Source of the DNA: Elephas maximus indicus | Lineage: Eukaryota; Chordata; Mammalia; Proboscidea; Elephantidae | Direction of reading: 5' to 3' | Length of the DNA: 64,000 nt | Assembly (NCBI RefSeq): GCF_024166365.1 | Contig: NC_064841.1 | Coordinates: forward strand, 30,124,001 to 30,188,000 | In this document: positions 12,015 through 22,762 of the stretch, piece by piece | How positions within the stretch are numbered: the first letter of the stretch is position 1 | How the letters are laid out: each line of letters begins with the position of its first letter | Program-made: the position numbers and the translations under genes | The notes under the pieces: model-generated | The model's database searches: none | What the model was told of the DNA's origin: nothing | What the model saw: only the letters and a program-made list of their open reading frames with translations

Positions 12015-13497
12015 GGTCTGTTTTTTTATTTGACTTGATATTGACTGTTGTCTCCAAGCCATCAATAAGTTATTGTATTAGTTTATGCTTGCTTACTGTG
12101 TTGTAGCTTCTTGCTTTATTTTGCTTTTCTATAACCCTGGTGGCATAGTGGTTAAGTGCTATGGCTGCGAACCAAAGGGTTGGCAGTTTGAATCTGCCAG
12201 GCGCTCCTTGGAAACTCTGTGGGGCAGTTCTACTCTGTCCTATAGGGTCGCCATGAGTTGGAATCGACTCTACGGCACTGGGTTTGGTTTGATTTTTGGT
12301 TATGGGTTGCTTGAGTGAGCTAGCTTGATTATTTTCACCTTTGGAGCTCTGACATCCTATCCCCAGATGGCTAGAGCTGTTATCAGGTATATCAGTCTAG
12401 AAGTCCATTCAGTTTTCTTGTATGAATTCAGCTTAGGTTTCCAGGTAGCTGATCATCAAGTGTGTGGTACAGGCTCTGTCATGCAGTCTTAGAGGGGCAG
12501 GGGTGATTGGCGTATATACCGGTATCTGATTGCAGCAGGGGGTCACGCTCTAAACAAGTCAGGGGGCTGGAAACCGACCCCCGAGTGTCTCTGAGGAAAG
12601 CATGTTCCTGTTCCCTACAGCAGGCAGGTGGGTGGGTTCTGCAGACAGACCATGGGCACCCAAAGTTTTTGGTTGTAAGGACTGGGAAGTACCAGTTATC
12701 TTTGGACCCCTGTTGTGGGTGGCTGGGTGACCTGAGTGGAGCTACCAGTCCTTAGGTTCCTGATGTGGGTAGGTGAGGACCTTGTTTAATAAGCAAAGCA
12801 ATGTCAAATTTCAAACCCCCACCTCTCCACCACACAGCTGACATGGTTGGAGTCTGCCAACAAGGGCCTATTCTCCCGAAATAGGCCCACACAGGTCCAT
12901 GCAGAAGGGAAAGGTGCTCAAAGTCCACGGACAGTTTATGCCTGGACAGGAGTTGCTTCTGACCTGAGCTCCCCGGGTTAGTGGAGCTAGCAAATTATCT
13001 TTTCCCCCAGTTTCAAATTTTTTCCTTTGCCAAGGCCAGGAGGATGGCTCTAGGTGCTCAACAAGGCCTATCTCAGGCCCAGGGAATTCAGCCGCTGAAG
13101 CCGGTTTGTGGGTGGGGGGGCACGTTAAAATATACGCAAGTACTTCGTTTTGCCGAGAGCGCCCTTCTCCTCAGGTTCAGGAGGTGTGAGTAAGCTGTGT
13201 GGCTGGCTTCTTCTCCCTGAGGAAACTGCAGCAGAACGCTAGTAGCAGCCTGCCACCGCTGCTGCCGCCACTCTGAGAATGGTGCCTGAGGGCTCCCCCT
13301 GATTCAAGTCTGGTAACTCATCTCCTCTTCTGAACGGTCTCTTCCTCCCCCTGCCCCTCAGTTCATTTTCTAAGCTTGCCTTCGAAGCTCAGGGCTCCCA
13401 GCTTGTCACAAATATACTCGTTTCACTTGTTTCTTTGGGTCTTTGTTGTAAAGAGGGCTCACCGGAAGTGTCTGTCTATTCCGCCATCTTGGCTCCC
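12015..13497 (-). promoter_or_regulatory. L1 5' UTR / internal promoter region
   Basis: Runs from the GGGAGCCAAGATGGCGG start to the ORF1 ATG. This part of L1 normally holds the internal RNA polymerase II promoter, and the GCCATCTTGG at 13484-13493 fits the YY1-like site expected right at an L1 start. It is interrupted by an AfroSINE (12131-12300). Activity today is not implied. Confidence 0.6.
12131..12300 (+). mobile_element. AfroSINE inside the L1 5' UTR
   Basis: Complete head (CCCTGGTGGCATAGTGGTTA), body (CTCCTTGGAAACTCTG) and tail (GAATCGACTCTACGGCACTG) on the + strand. It lies upstream of ORF1 in the minus-strand L1, so it must be younger than that L1. Confidence 0.95.
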
Positions 13498-13749
13498 ATC
13501 ATTGTTTATTTTTAAAGGATAATGTCCTCATATCACTTGTTCCGGCTAAGTGCCTCTCTCCAAGACATTAAAAAAAAAAAAAAAAAAAAAAGACATTAGG
13601 TGAGGACAACTCTTAGTATTTTTAATTTCTGAGATCATAATAAGTGTCACATTGGGGACATTTAAACAAATTTCATTAGCTCAGGCTGAGCATAATAGCT
13701 GCAGAGGTACCGCCTAGAGTGGCAGAAGGGGGACTGCTCTGAAATTCAG
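13498..13749. other. Unassigned sequence with a pure A-run at 13570-13590
   Basis: Right flank of the big L1. The only distinctive item is about 21 A residues bracketed by two copies of AAGACATTA (13562-13570 and 13590-13598). This is the arrangement expected if only a poly(A) tail was retroposed. Confidence 0.6.
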
Positions 13750-13920
13750 AAGGCCAGTGTCCATGTCTGGTTTCATGCTGTGCCATAATTGAGTGAGTCA
13801 GTTAATCCCTCCAGACCTCTCTTTTTTCATTTATAAAATGGAGATATTGACACGTATACTTCCTGGCTTACAGACTTATGATAATTCAATGCGAAAATGT
13901 TTACAAAGTGCTTGATTAGA
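13750..13920 (+). mobile_element. MIR SINE
   Basis: Sense MIR order: AGTCAGTTAATCCCTCCAGA, TTCATTTATAAAATGGAGAT, then a diverged GTTTACAAAGTGCTTGATTA end. Confidence 0.7.
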
Positions 13921-13927
13921 TATTTCC

Positions 13928-14136
13928 AGGAGCCCTGGTGGTGCAGTGGTTAAGTGCTCAGCTGCTAACTTAAATGTCGGCAGTTCCAACCCAACAGTCC
14001 ATCTGTAGGAGAAAGATGTGGCAGTCTGCTTCCGTAAAGATTTACAGCCCTGGAAACCCTATGGGGCAGTTCTGTACTATAGGGTTGCTGTGAGTCAGAA
14101 TGGACTCATCAGCACTGGGTTTTTTTTTTTTTTTTT
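13928..14136 (+). mobile_element. AfroSINE, longer variant
   Basis: Head GGAGCCCTGGTGGTGCAGTG is followed by an extra block (GAAAGATGTGGCAGTCTGC) that shorter copies lack, then GGAAACCCTATGGGGCAG, the tail GTGAGTCAGAATGGACTC, and a T-run of about 17 at 14120-14136. Confidence 0.93.
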
Positions 14137-14139
14137 AAT

Positions 14140-14430
14140 ATCCTAAGTGCCACCTACTTGCCAACAGGCTCTGTGCTTGGTGCCAAGGATATTAAGGTAC
14201 CTAAGACAGACACAGCTCTGCCCTCATGGAATGGAGAGACTAGAAGAGACACAGCCTCTAAATAAATAAGTACACAATTAATTAGTTAATTACATCAAGT
14301 GCTCCCAAAGAGGCCTGCAGGGTACTATAAAGGTTTAAAATGGCGGGGTAGGGTCTATAGTTGTCCTGGGGTTGGAGAAGACTCTCTGAAGTGACACTCA
14401 AGGTGAGGCCTGAAGGGCCAGTGAAAGAAG
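14140..14430 (-). mobile_element. L2 LINE 3' region, antisense
   Basis: Antisense L2 landmarks in order: CTGTGCTTGGTGCCAAGGAT, CTGCCCTCATGGAATGGAGA, AATAAATAAGTACACAATTA and a CTGAAGTGACACTCAAGGTGA block. Confidence 0.75.
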
Positions 14431-14431
14431 C

Positions 14432-14600
14432 ATAGCCAGCAGTTCCAAAAATCTGGCCTAGTGATTTTCGTTAAATACTGACACCTGGACCCTGCACCCA
14501 GAGATGTGGATTCAGTAACTCTGTGGAGGAGCCTGGGGAGCTGTGTTTGTGCTTCTGATATTTTTAAGTTTCCCTGGTGATTCTGGTGTACAGCCAGGTA
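14432..14600 (+). mobile_element. MER5A-like hAT MITE
   Basis: Contains the family's GACACCTGGACCCTGCACCC, GGATTCAGTAACTCTG and GTGATTCTGGTGTACAGCC blocks. Non-autonomous DNA transposon, old copy. Confidence 0.75.
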
Positions 14601-14935
14601 TGGGAACAATGAGGCAGGCAAAGAATAGGCAAAGAGCAAAACAGGAAGAAGGAAGTACTATCGTGAAGGCCCATGCATGGGACAGAGCCTGCTTGCTACA
14701 TATGAAAGTAGTTTCAACTTTCTCTTTTACATCTGTAAGTTGCCTAAAATTATTTACAATAAGTGTATATTGTTTTGTTTATAGAAGACAGAAATTTCAT
14801 AAAAGAGAACAAAACCCTCTAATTCATAAAGTAAAACCTACCCTATTTGGCTCATTGACAGGAGTGAGGAGGAGGAGAAGCAGAGGAAAGAGAAAGGGGA
14901 GGGGAAGGAGGACCACCTGCCGCTGCCCCAGCCAA
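14601..14935. other. Unassigned sequence with a purine-rich run
   Basis: A GA-rich tract at about 14862-14912 (GGAGGAGGAGAAGCAGAGG and on) is the only feature. A frame of 170 codons (14543-15055) crosses this tract and two MER5A copies, so I treat it as chance. Confidence 0.5.
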
Positions 14936-15105
14936 GGGCTCTCAGTCCTGGCTTCACACTGGAATCACCTGAGGAGCCTTTCAACATCACTGATACCAAA
15001 TTCCCACCTCAGTTCAACTGAAAAGAAACCTCTTGGGAGTAGGGAGGGGCATTAGGATTTTGAAAAGCTCTCTAGGTGATTGTAATGTGAACCAGGACTG
15101 AGAAT
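14936..15105 (+). mobile_element. MER5A-like hAT MITE
   Basis: CTGGCTTCACACTGGAATCA at one end and GTGAACCAGGACTGAGAATT at the other form the diverged terminal inverted repeats of this family. Confidence 0.65.
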
Positions 15106-15976
15106 TCTGGCGAGTCTAGCTTGCAAGGCCAGGGAGATCTGTGCATCATCCACCTGCATGCAGTATCATCCATGGTGCTACAGCTCTCACCAGCAGTTCA
15201 AGTTCAAGTCCAGCCTGTCGGGGGAAAATTATTGGAGAAGTGAAAGGCTATTCCAAATCGCCTTCCATAAAGCCAGCTGTCCATCAGTGGGAGGGACCAC
15301 CCCTCTGGTTGCTTTACAAGTGGGAGCACCAAGGAACGGGCATGATTTGACAGTGAGATTTCTCCAGAAAGTGGAATGGAAGCCTATTGTTTGGGAGCAG
15401 AAGGAGCTTCTGTTTAACAGTACAATGCTAGATTTCATACCTTGATAAATTACAAAATGCCTTCCTATCTCTTTCTCCTTCGCTGTTCACACTAGCATGT
15501 GAACTTGTTCCCTCTATATGACTCAGAAAAATGGGAACACTCGTTTCATGTCAGTGTTCAGGTTTCTGAAGCACCAGCAGGCTGGCTGTACCAGCAGGCT
15601 GGCTGTACTGGCATAGGTCATCATTTGAGACCCACGAAGTTCAAGGTCTGTCACAGGGGAATTAAAAGCATCAAAGGAGACCCAAACACATGCCCTGTCT
15701 CCCAATATTCTCACTGTCCTATAAAGGTGTCCTCCTCAATCTCTTTTCTCAAGATGCTTTCTAACAGACTGCTACTTTCCAGGTCACTGTAAATACTAGC
15801 TGCATGCCTCCCCACCGGGTAACACTAGATTCAGCCTCCTTCTGTCTGGGAGCTGAATGAGCCTTTGTCTCCAGATAAGACAGCAGTCGCATTTTTGTGA
15901 TCAGATGGGCAGGCTGCTATCTGACAAAGTTAACAGAGTTTCTTCTCTTCTCACGCCAAAAAAGATTGGGTGCTTC
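15106..15976. other. Unassigned non-coding sequence
   Basis: No repeat family recognised. It includes a perfect 17-bp tandem duplication (15574-15590 and 15591-15607). Confidence 0.5.
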
Positions 15977-15988
15977 AAGCCTGGGTGT

Positions 15989-16159
15989 AAACCAGAAAAC
16001 CCAAACCCACTGCTGTCGAGTCTATTTCGACTCATAGCAACCCTATATGACAGAGTAGAACTGCCCTGTAGAGTTTCCAAGGGGTGCCTGGAGGATTCAA
16101 ACTGCTGACCTTTTGGTTAGCAGCCATAGCACTTAACTACTATGCCACCAGGGTTTCCT
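15989..16159 (-). mobile_element. AfroSINE with perfect 12-bp target-site duplication
   Basis: Complete minus-strand copy. AAGCCTGGGTGT occurs immediately left (15977-15988) and immediately right (16160-16171), so both boundaries and the retroposition mechanism are directly visible. Confidence 0.97.
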
Positions 16160-16171
16160 AAGCCTGGGTGT

Positions 16172-17104
16172 GCACGTGTTGAAATACAGTTTTTCTTTGC
16201 TAACAGAGTTCTGTCTTCTCTGTTCATGTTCAGTGGATAAAGTGAGATTTCCTGCCCAGTTCAGGCCTAAGTCATTGAAGGAAGGCAGAGGAAGGCAAAC
16301 CAGTAAAATGTTAACAGTTGTTGAGAGGCTACTGGGTACAAGGCACTGTGCTTGGCTGACTGTGGGTTAACATTATGTTGGTTCATTCAAAAGAGTGCTT
16401 AAGAAAAAAAGACGGTCTCCCAAACCATAAGCAACTGTATATTTCTTTAGTAATAATACTGCTAATGTGAACCTAATTGAAACATTGTTTTTTGGGGGGG
16501 GAGGGTAGGAGGGGTGTACTTCAAATTAAATAGCAAAGTTTGAGGTAGCTGTAACTTTAATACTTTTAGCAAAAGGCTGTTTGGATTATACACCACACAT
16601 TTTGGCACCAATGATGAAGACTTCGAGTAAAGTGAGGAGGGAATAATCAAGACAAAAGAAATAACAAAAGAATAGTTTGGAGTAAGGCCTTAAGGATGTT
16701 AAGAACGAGCACACCACTTACTACCAAGTTAAAGTGTCCCAGTTGCATGCTACAAGGCCATCCCACATCCCCCAAGCATTTAGCATGATGTTCTGTCGCA
16801 AAGTGCTGTTCTACTGTTACGGCATTAATAATAGAGGAAAGGAAAAAGAGCCTCTTAGATAAGAATGAAGGAGGAAAGATATGCCTCCAGATCCTGTATG
16901 GAAAGAGGTGAATAACCAAAGAGTGGCTCAGAGGACATCACTAGAGACCAGAGAATGTGGCCGAGAAGCTGCATTCTGGCTCTTCCACATCTCAGCCTCT
17001 GATAAATTCCTGAATTGCTCAAACACTCATTGTCCTCTTCTGTAAAGGATGTCACCAATCTTCTGATGTTATTTCTGAAGATATTACGTGCAGACTCTAC
17101 AGCT
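16172..17104. other. Unassigned non-coding sequence with a G-run
   Basis: No gene or repeat family recognised. G-rich run at 16494-16516 (four clustered G-tracts). Confidence 0.5.
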
Positions 17105-17291
17105 GTCTTGTCCAGTATAATAGCTACTAGCCACATGTGGCTATTTTAACTGAAATTAAATTAAAAATCCAGTTCTCATTTGCAGTGGCCACATTTCAAG
17201 TGTTCAATGGCCACATGTGGCTAGTAGCTACCATACTGGACAGCACAGAGAACATTTTCATCATCACAGAAAGTTCTGCAGGACAGTGGTG
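17105..17291. mobile_element. Palindromic DNA-transposon fossil (hAT-type)
   Basis: Two inverted arms, 17109-17140 and 17211-17242, both contain TAGCTACTAGCCACATGTGG or its complement, around a loop of about 70 nt. The text matches a mammal-wide palindromic MITE reading GTCCAATATGGTAGCCACTAG. I am not certain of its official family name. Confidence 0.7.
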
Positions 17292-17525
17292 TTCTAGAGC
17301 AACACTCTAGCTCTGGGTTCAAATCCTAGCTCTGCCTCTTATTAGCTGTGTAGCTCTGAACATATGTGTTAACCTCTCTGTGCCTCAGTTTCCTCTTCAT
17401 TAACTTGGTAGTGATTAAAAATAGTATTTATCTCACAGGGTTACTCTAAGAACCAGTATATATAAGTCAGTCAAAACTATGCCTGGTACATAAAGTACCA
17501 TATAAGTGATGCTATTATTTAGGTG
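17292..17525 (+). mobile_element. MIR SINE
   Basis: Nearly the whole MIR is legible: GGTTCAAATCCTAGCTCTGC, AACCTCTCTGTGCCTCAGTT, and the end region with TATAAGTGATGCTATTATT. Confidence 0.9.
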
Positions 17526-18797
17526 AGGGTTACCTAAGATAAGGCATGTGCAGCATCTCCCACATAGGAGGGGCTTAACAAGTATTTCTGCCTGAGGTAT
17601 GAAAACATAGGAAGAAGGGTAGGAAACTCTTTTTTAAGCACTATGATTTGTATTTTAGATACATAACTATTTAACCTCAGTTTATTGCCTCACAATAAGA
17701 GACTTTTTTTTTTAAGCTGTTATATCCCTTATCTTCTTGCAACAGAATTTGGCAATAAGACCCAGAGTTAAAAATAATGAGGCCGTTTCAGTCCTGTGGT
17801 GTGTCCCAAAGGGAATTCACCCCATTTTACTTGGAGATTTCTCACGGACTGAATGGAAAAGGAGTCCTGATCAGACCCCAACCATAGGCAAGAAGGACTT
17901 AGACTCCTAGCTCCCACCTTCCTGAGTAGCCCTATGACAGGCAGAGCAAATTAAGTATCCGGCTCTGAACGTGAAGGCTCATTTGTTGGGATCTACTTCA
18001 ATTGTCAAAATATGAAATGCAGTTTGGTCCATCCCCTTTCCCACCCCTGTTGGTTCTCGGGACATGGTGTTTCTTACAGATAGAGGGCCATGAGCTCATG
18101 GAACTCATTGATGCAAAACATGGTGAAGTGAGTTCTTCTTGGACTAATCTAGTCACCAGGCATCATTAGGCTTCACTTGTGGATGAAGCATAAAAGAATA
18201 AAGTCAGATTTGGACTGGTATCTTATGGCAAAGGTGGTCCTCAAAAGGACCAGGGCAGCAGGTCCACCAATCTGGCTTGGCAAAGAGGTTTTACACCTTC
18301 AACCTGAGCTTTGGATCTCAGAGAAGGAGACAGTTTCAGATAGGTCAGCTCCAAGCAAGATGGCCAAAGAGTCCAGATAGACCTGAGAGTTTGTAAACCA
18401 CCTTTTTGACCCTGTACCTCAAGGAATATTTTTATTCTTTTTAATATATCAAGTAGATTCTCCCACTTCTTTTCCAAGTCAAAACAAAGAGCATTTAAAC
18501 AGTCTCTTTCCCCCTTCTCAACCATTCTTTCAGCAAAAACATTCCCGGCATCATGACATAGTGGATTCTCGGTGTTGACTCACACTGTCCAATACATACT
18601 TACATCTAAATTTCATTCTGCAATTCCATTTAGTAGCAGACACCATATTAAGGACTTAAAATGTACCCAAGTAAAGGTCATCTGAAGAGTGTGTTCTTCC
18701 TAAAACCTTTTAAAATCCCATTATATTGAAGGGAAAAAAACTGTAATAGTTTATTCTGAAAAGAATGACATGAGGTCATGGTCAAGTTTGCATGAGG

Positions 18798-18828
<31 letters not shown>

Positions 18829-19689
18829 ATGGTTCTTGCTGCTATAAAATGAAATCCAAGTCCCTTAGTCAAGAACTGATTGTGTTTTGAGGAGGAGGAT
18901 TGGACAACTATGTTAAATGCTTCTGACTGGTCAAGTGAGGGAGGTGAAGGCTAAAATAAGTCCAGTGAACTTGGCAACATGGGGCCATTGATGACCTCAG
19001 CAAAATCAGTGTAGGGGACATGAAAGATGCAGAAGACAGAATGGAGAAGGCCAGTGCATGACGAGATATGAGGAAGTGGAGACAGCCTGTAGCCAACTCT
19101 CTTGAGAATTCTGGATACAAATGGGAGAAGGTGGGGCAGTAGTTAAAGGGGTGTATGGCATTTGGGGGGAAGATGCTTTTATTTGTTTTTTAAGATGGAT
19201 CTGTTGAGAATAATTAGAATTCTTAGCAAAGTCCATCAAACTATCAGAATTAGTTTTCCTTGGGAGGGGGGGAGGATGGTCAACATGGAGAGACAGAAAA
19301 TCAAGCTATGAGAAACCAAAGTCATCAAACTGAGGTATTTATTTCAGGGGCAGTTTCTATCTTCCCAGTAAGGATGCTGATCTGAGCTTTTGGTGGCAAC
19401 CAGGAGAATTCTGCCCCCAGGTTTCCAGTGATTTGAATCTGGTGTGTAAGGCTGACTGTGACCAAGTCAGAGCTTTCCCTGGGCCTACAAATTGTATCTC
19501 CAGAGTAAATGAGAAACGAATGACATGATAATGTTGCCTAATCTAATTTCATGGAACAAACCCTAGAACAGTTCCCCATAATGGAGATACACAGAAGCAT
19601 AACTACAAAAAACAAGGATATTTCTTCATGGCCAATAGGAACAGGCGTGAGCTCATTATTCTGGCCTCCTCTCTGGTTGGTTTTTTAAT
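17526..19689. other. Unassigned non-coding sequence with a (CA)n microsatellite
   Basis: About 2.2 kb with no gene or repeat I can name. It contains a perfect (AC)n run at 18798-18826. The short frames at 18177-18525 and 18908-19239 have no recognisable domain. Confidence 0.5.
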
Positions 19690-20650
19690 AACTTTTTTTT
19701 TCTGACCACAGAAAAGATAGAAATAGAAATCATTCCTAATCCCACCTCCCAAAGATCCTCACTTTTAACATTTTAGCACATTGCCTTTCAAAGGACAGAA
19801 TGAAATTGGATCATACCCTATATACAGTTTAATATCCTTTGTCATTGTTAAAATTGAACATATCTTGTATAATTTTTCACATCATTAAATATTATTTTAG
19901 AACATTATTTTAATGACTACTTAATATTTTCTTCTTTGAATGTCTCACAATTTATTTAACCATGCCTCTATATTTGTACCTTTGTCCATCTGTCAGTTTG
20001 TTGGACTGTGGTGGCTTGCATGTTGCTATGATGCTGGAAGCAATGCCACCGGTGTTTCATATACCAACAGGGTCACCCATTGTGGACAGGTTTCAGCATA
20101 GCTTACAGACTAAGACAGACTAGGAAGAGAGGCCTGGCAATCTACTTCCAAAAATTAGCCAATAAAAAGCATATGGATCACAACAGAATATTGTCCAATA
20201 TAATGCTGGAAGATGAGCCCCCTAGGTTGGAAGGCACTCAAAATACACAATGGCCACAACAATTAACTCAAGCATACCAACGATTGTGAAGGTGGCTCAG
20301 GACTGGGCGATCTTTCATTCTGTTGTATGTGGAGTTGTCATGAATTAGAGCCAACTCAACAGCAGTTAACAACATCAGCCACTGTATTTGGACATTTGAG
20401 TTGTCTCTGATTTTTACTACTATAAATAATACTGCAGCGGCTCCCCTTGAAAATATCTGCACCTGATTGTTTCCACATGATTGAGCTGCTTTCCAAAAAC
20501 ATTTCCATCAGTTTATACTCCCACCATCAGCAGTGAGAATTTTTATTTTTTCAACTTTGTGGTGTGAATAACTGAAAACATCTCCTTTTAGCTGGCATTT
20601 CTTTGACGATATGTTCTGACGTAATATTGAGTATTTACACGTGCATTAAC
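19690..20650 (-). mobile_element. Old L1 (minus strand) split by an RTE-derived insert
   Basis: Left part (ATTTATTTAACCATGCCTCT) and right part (GTATTTGGACATTTGAGTTG, then CAGTTTATACTCCCACCATC) are antisense L1 ORF2/3'-region text. The insert occupies about 19977-20378. The flanking words CTATATTTG and CTGTATTTG could be the insert's target duplication. Confidence 0.7.
19977..20378 (+). mobile_element. Internally deleted RTE/BovB-type element
   Basis: The first about 270 bp match the RTE 5' region (GTTGCTATGATGCTGGAAGC, CAGACTAAGACAGACTAGG, GCTGGAAGATGAGCCCCCTA). At about 20248 it jumps to the RTE 3' end (AACTCAAGCATACCAACGAT, ending CAACTCAACAGCAGTTAACA). The whole endonuclease and reverse-transcriptase body is missing, which gives a compact non-autonomous copy. 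Confidence 0.85.
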
Positions 20651-21603
20651 AGCTGATCCCCTTAGTGTGTTCTACAAGGAACACATTCTAACTTAGGAAC
20701 ATGCAGTCTAGGAAAAATTACTCAACAGTTCGGAAGCAAATAGTTTTCACTTGAATAGCATGTAGGTTAGAAATGCATTTAAAAGTCACCAAATAAAATT
20801 TGGCAGTCCTCCGGGAGCTAGGGTTGTTGACATTGAAAGATACCCTCCTAGCTTTCACGTTTCCCAATGGAAAGACATGATTATAGTCCGGAAAAGGGAG
20901 GATTTCTCTGGGTTACAGATGCAGCACATACCCTGAGGGCCTGTGGACTCATAAACCCTGCGTAGGTGCTAGCCTCAGAGGAGAAACGAACAGGGCACCT
21001 ATAGGGCAGAGCATAGCCACATTTTTCAAAAACGTTTTAAATTCCAAGACTTTCAAAGGTCTCAACTATAAGAAGAAGAAGAAGAAAAAAATTTGAAGCA
21101 AAGCAGAAATAAAAGTCTATCTTCTCTTCATACCCTACTCTATGATTTGTGAGGTTTTACTGCTCTGGTTTGGTGAAAGAGTGTCTATCTAGGGTCTCCT
21201 AAGAGCAACATGTAGCTTCTGCATCAAAAAGTACAACTGTAACAATGGTTTTAATATTAGACTGTGGATTTTTAGTTCAGTCTGACCTTTACCTAATGAA
21301 CAGAAAAGGATAAAAAATAATCTATAAATAAATTATTTCTAATTAGATACAATTATTTACAGATAATTTATTTTTGCAAAAAGATTTGTGGCAGCATTCA
21401 ATAAAAACAGAGTTTCCTCATTTATAATATCTGGGACTTGCACCAGATGACTTTTAAGGTTTGTGATTTCATACGTGAAGAGCAGCTAACACAGATATTA
21501 CATTTGCAATAGATGTCTCAGAATAGCGGGATTATTACATATTGCCATTGAAAATGACCTATTTTTATTAAGAAACATGTTGTGCTCACCATCCTTTTAA
21601 GCA
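20651..21603. other. Unassigned non-coding sequence
   Basis: AT-rich. A short AAG-repeat lies at about 21069-21086. No gene or named repeat seen. Confidence 0.5.
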
Positions 21604-22400
21604 TTGTGGGGGATTCAATCATTCAACAAATATTTATTGATTAACTTTGTGCCAGGCCCTGCCCTAACCAAAACCAACCAAACAGTTCCTGTCAAGTTGA
21701 TTCAGACTCACAGTGACCCCATATGTGTCACAGTAGAACTGTGCTCCATAGGGGTTCCGATGGTTGATTTTTTGGAAGTAGATCACCAAACATTTCTTCC
21801 GAGGCACTTCTGGGTAGACTGAAACCTCCAACCTTTTGGTTAGCAGCTGAGCCCAATAACTGTACTACCTGGTGACTCCTATGTCACTGGGAATTCAGAA
21901 AAGAATGGGACAGACAAAATTCCTACCTTCAAGGAGTTTACAGTCTAGAGGAAGAGGAAGAAGACAGACAATATAAATGTAAACAAATAGACATGAAATA
22001 GGGATAAAATACTCAAAGACAACAAAATATGAGGGAAAGAGTATGAGAAACCAGGGCTACTTTTAGCTCAAGTGGTCTGGGAGAGCCTCCCTTTTCTAGA
22101 AGTGACATTTCAGCTGAGACTAGAATGATGAGAAGGAGAGAGCCAGGCAAAGATCCAGGGCAAGAGATTCCAGGTAGAGGAAACAAGTGCAAAGATCCTG
22201 AAACACAGAATGCTTAGTATGTTTCAAGAACAGAGAGGTCAGTGTGGCTGAGCCAATAGGTAGGCTGGCAAGAGGGGAACTCAGGAATGCGAGTAGACAC
22301 CAGATTGTAGAGGAACCTGTACGCCATCATGAGAAGTTTGAATTTCATTGCGCTCGCTATATAAAACCATTTGGAGGAAGCCCTCAGTGTTAAGAATCCA
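21604..22400 (-). mobile_element. L2 LINE 3' region, antisense, split by an AfroSINE
   Basis: Left stub 21610-21663 (CAACAAATATTTATTGATTA, GTGCCAGGCCCTGCCC) resumes at about 21886 with ATTCCTACCTTCAAGGAG and continues through GATTCCAGGTAGAGGAAACA and GAAGTTTGAATTTCATTGC. One of the better preserved L2 3' ends here. Confidence 0.88.
21664..21885 (-). mobile_element. AfroSINE, long variant, inside L2
   Basis: This variant carries the extra GGAAGTAGATCACCAAACAT and CTTCCGAGGCACTTCTGGGT block also present at 48113, 57295 and 61568. Head at the right end, tail (TGATTCAGACTCACAGTGAC) at the left. Confidence 0.9.
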
Positions 22401-22639
22401 TGCAAGGCAATTTAAGAATATGTGCTCAATTGGGGACCCCCCATAGAAAATCAGAGAAAAGGAGGCTCAAGTAGTTAACACACATTTAACGATACATGAG
22501 ATATGAGCTGAGTCTCACAGAAACATGAAAACGTGGATAGGTTCTAGGAAGAAGGTGAGAACAACATAATCAGAGGCTATGAAGTAAAACCCGTAGTAGG
22601 ATGTGCCCAGGTCAGTGGGGAGACCTGCGTGTACTGCAC
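22401..22639. other. Unassigned sequence
   Basis: Nothing recognisable beyond the decaying L2 edge. Confidence 0.4.
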
Positions 22640-22762
22640 TGGATGGCCACTTCATTGTCAAGCTCCTGGAGGACAGAGGCCATCTTTTTCCTCTTTCTAT
22701 GTCTGCATCCTGTACATACAGTGCCAGACATTTACTAGGTGCTCTGTAAATATTTGTTCATA
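22640..22762 (+). mobile_element. L2 LINE 3' terminus
   Basis: AAGCTCCTGGAGGACAGAGG, then CAGTGCCAGACATTTACTAG and TGCTCTGTAAATATTTGTTC: the sense-strand L2 3' end. Confidence 0.85.

Larger units (their letters stand above)
5786..13497 (-). mobile_element. Near-full-length L1 LINE, minus strand
   Basis: The element runs right to left: a 5' end reading GGGAGCCAAGATGGCGGAAT at 13497, a 5' UTR to about 12015, ORF1, a short spacer, ORF2, a roughly 1-kb 3' UTR, and the poly(A) tail seen as T-runs at about 5788-5800. Imperfect target-site copies flank it (ACCATTGTTATTT ending about 5790; ATCATTGTTTATTT from 13498). Both ORFs carry stops and frameshifts, so it is immobile. An AfroSINE sits in the 5' UTR. 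The same L1 lineage supplies the truncated copies at 26788, 29616 and 51452. Confidence 0.93.

Noticed and set aside
14543..15055. 170-codon + frame
   Set aside because: Runs through two MER5A-like MITEs and a GA-rich tract. The Arg/Lys-rich part is simply the purine run translated.
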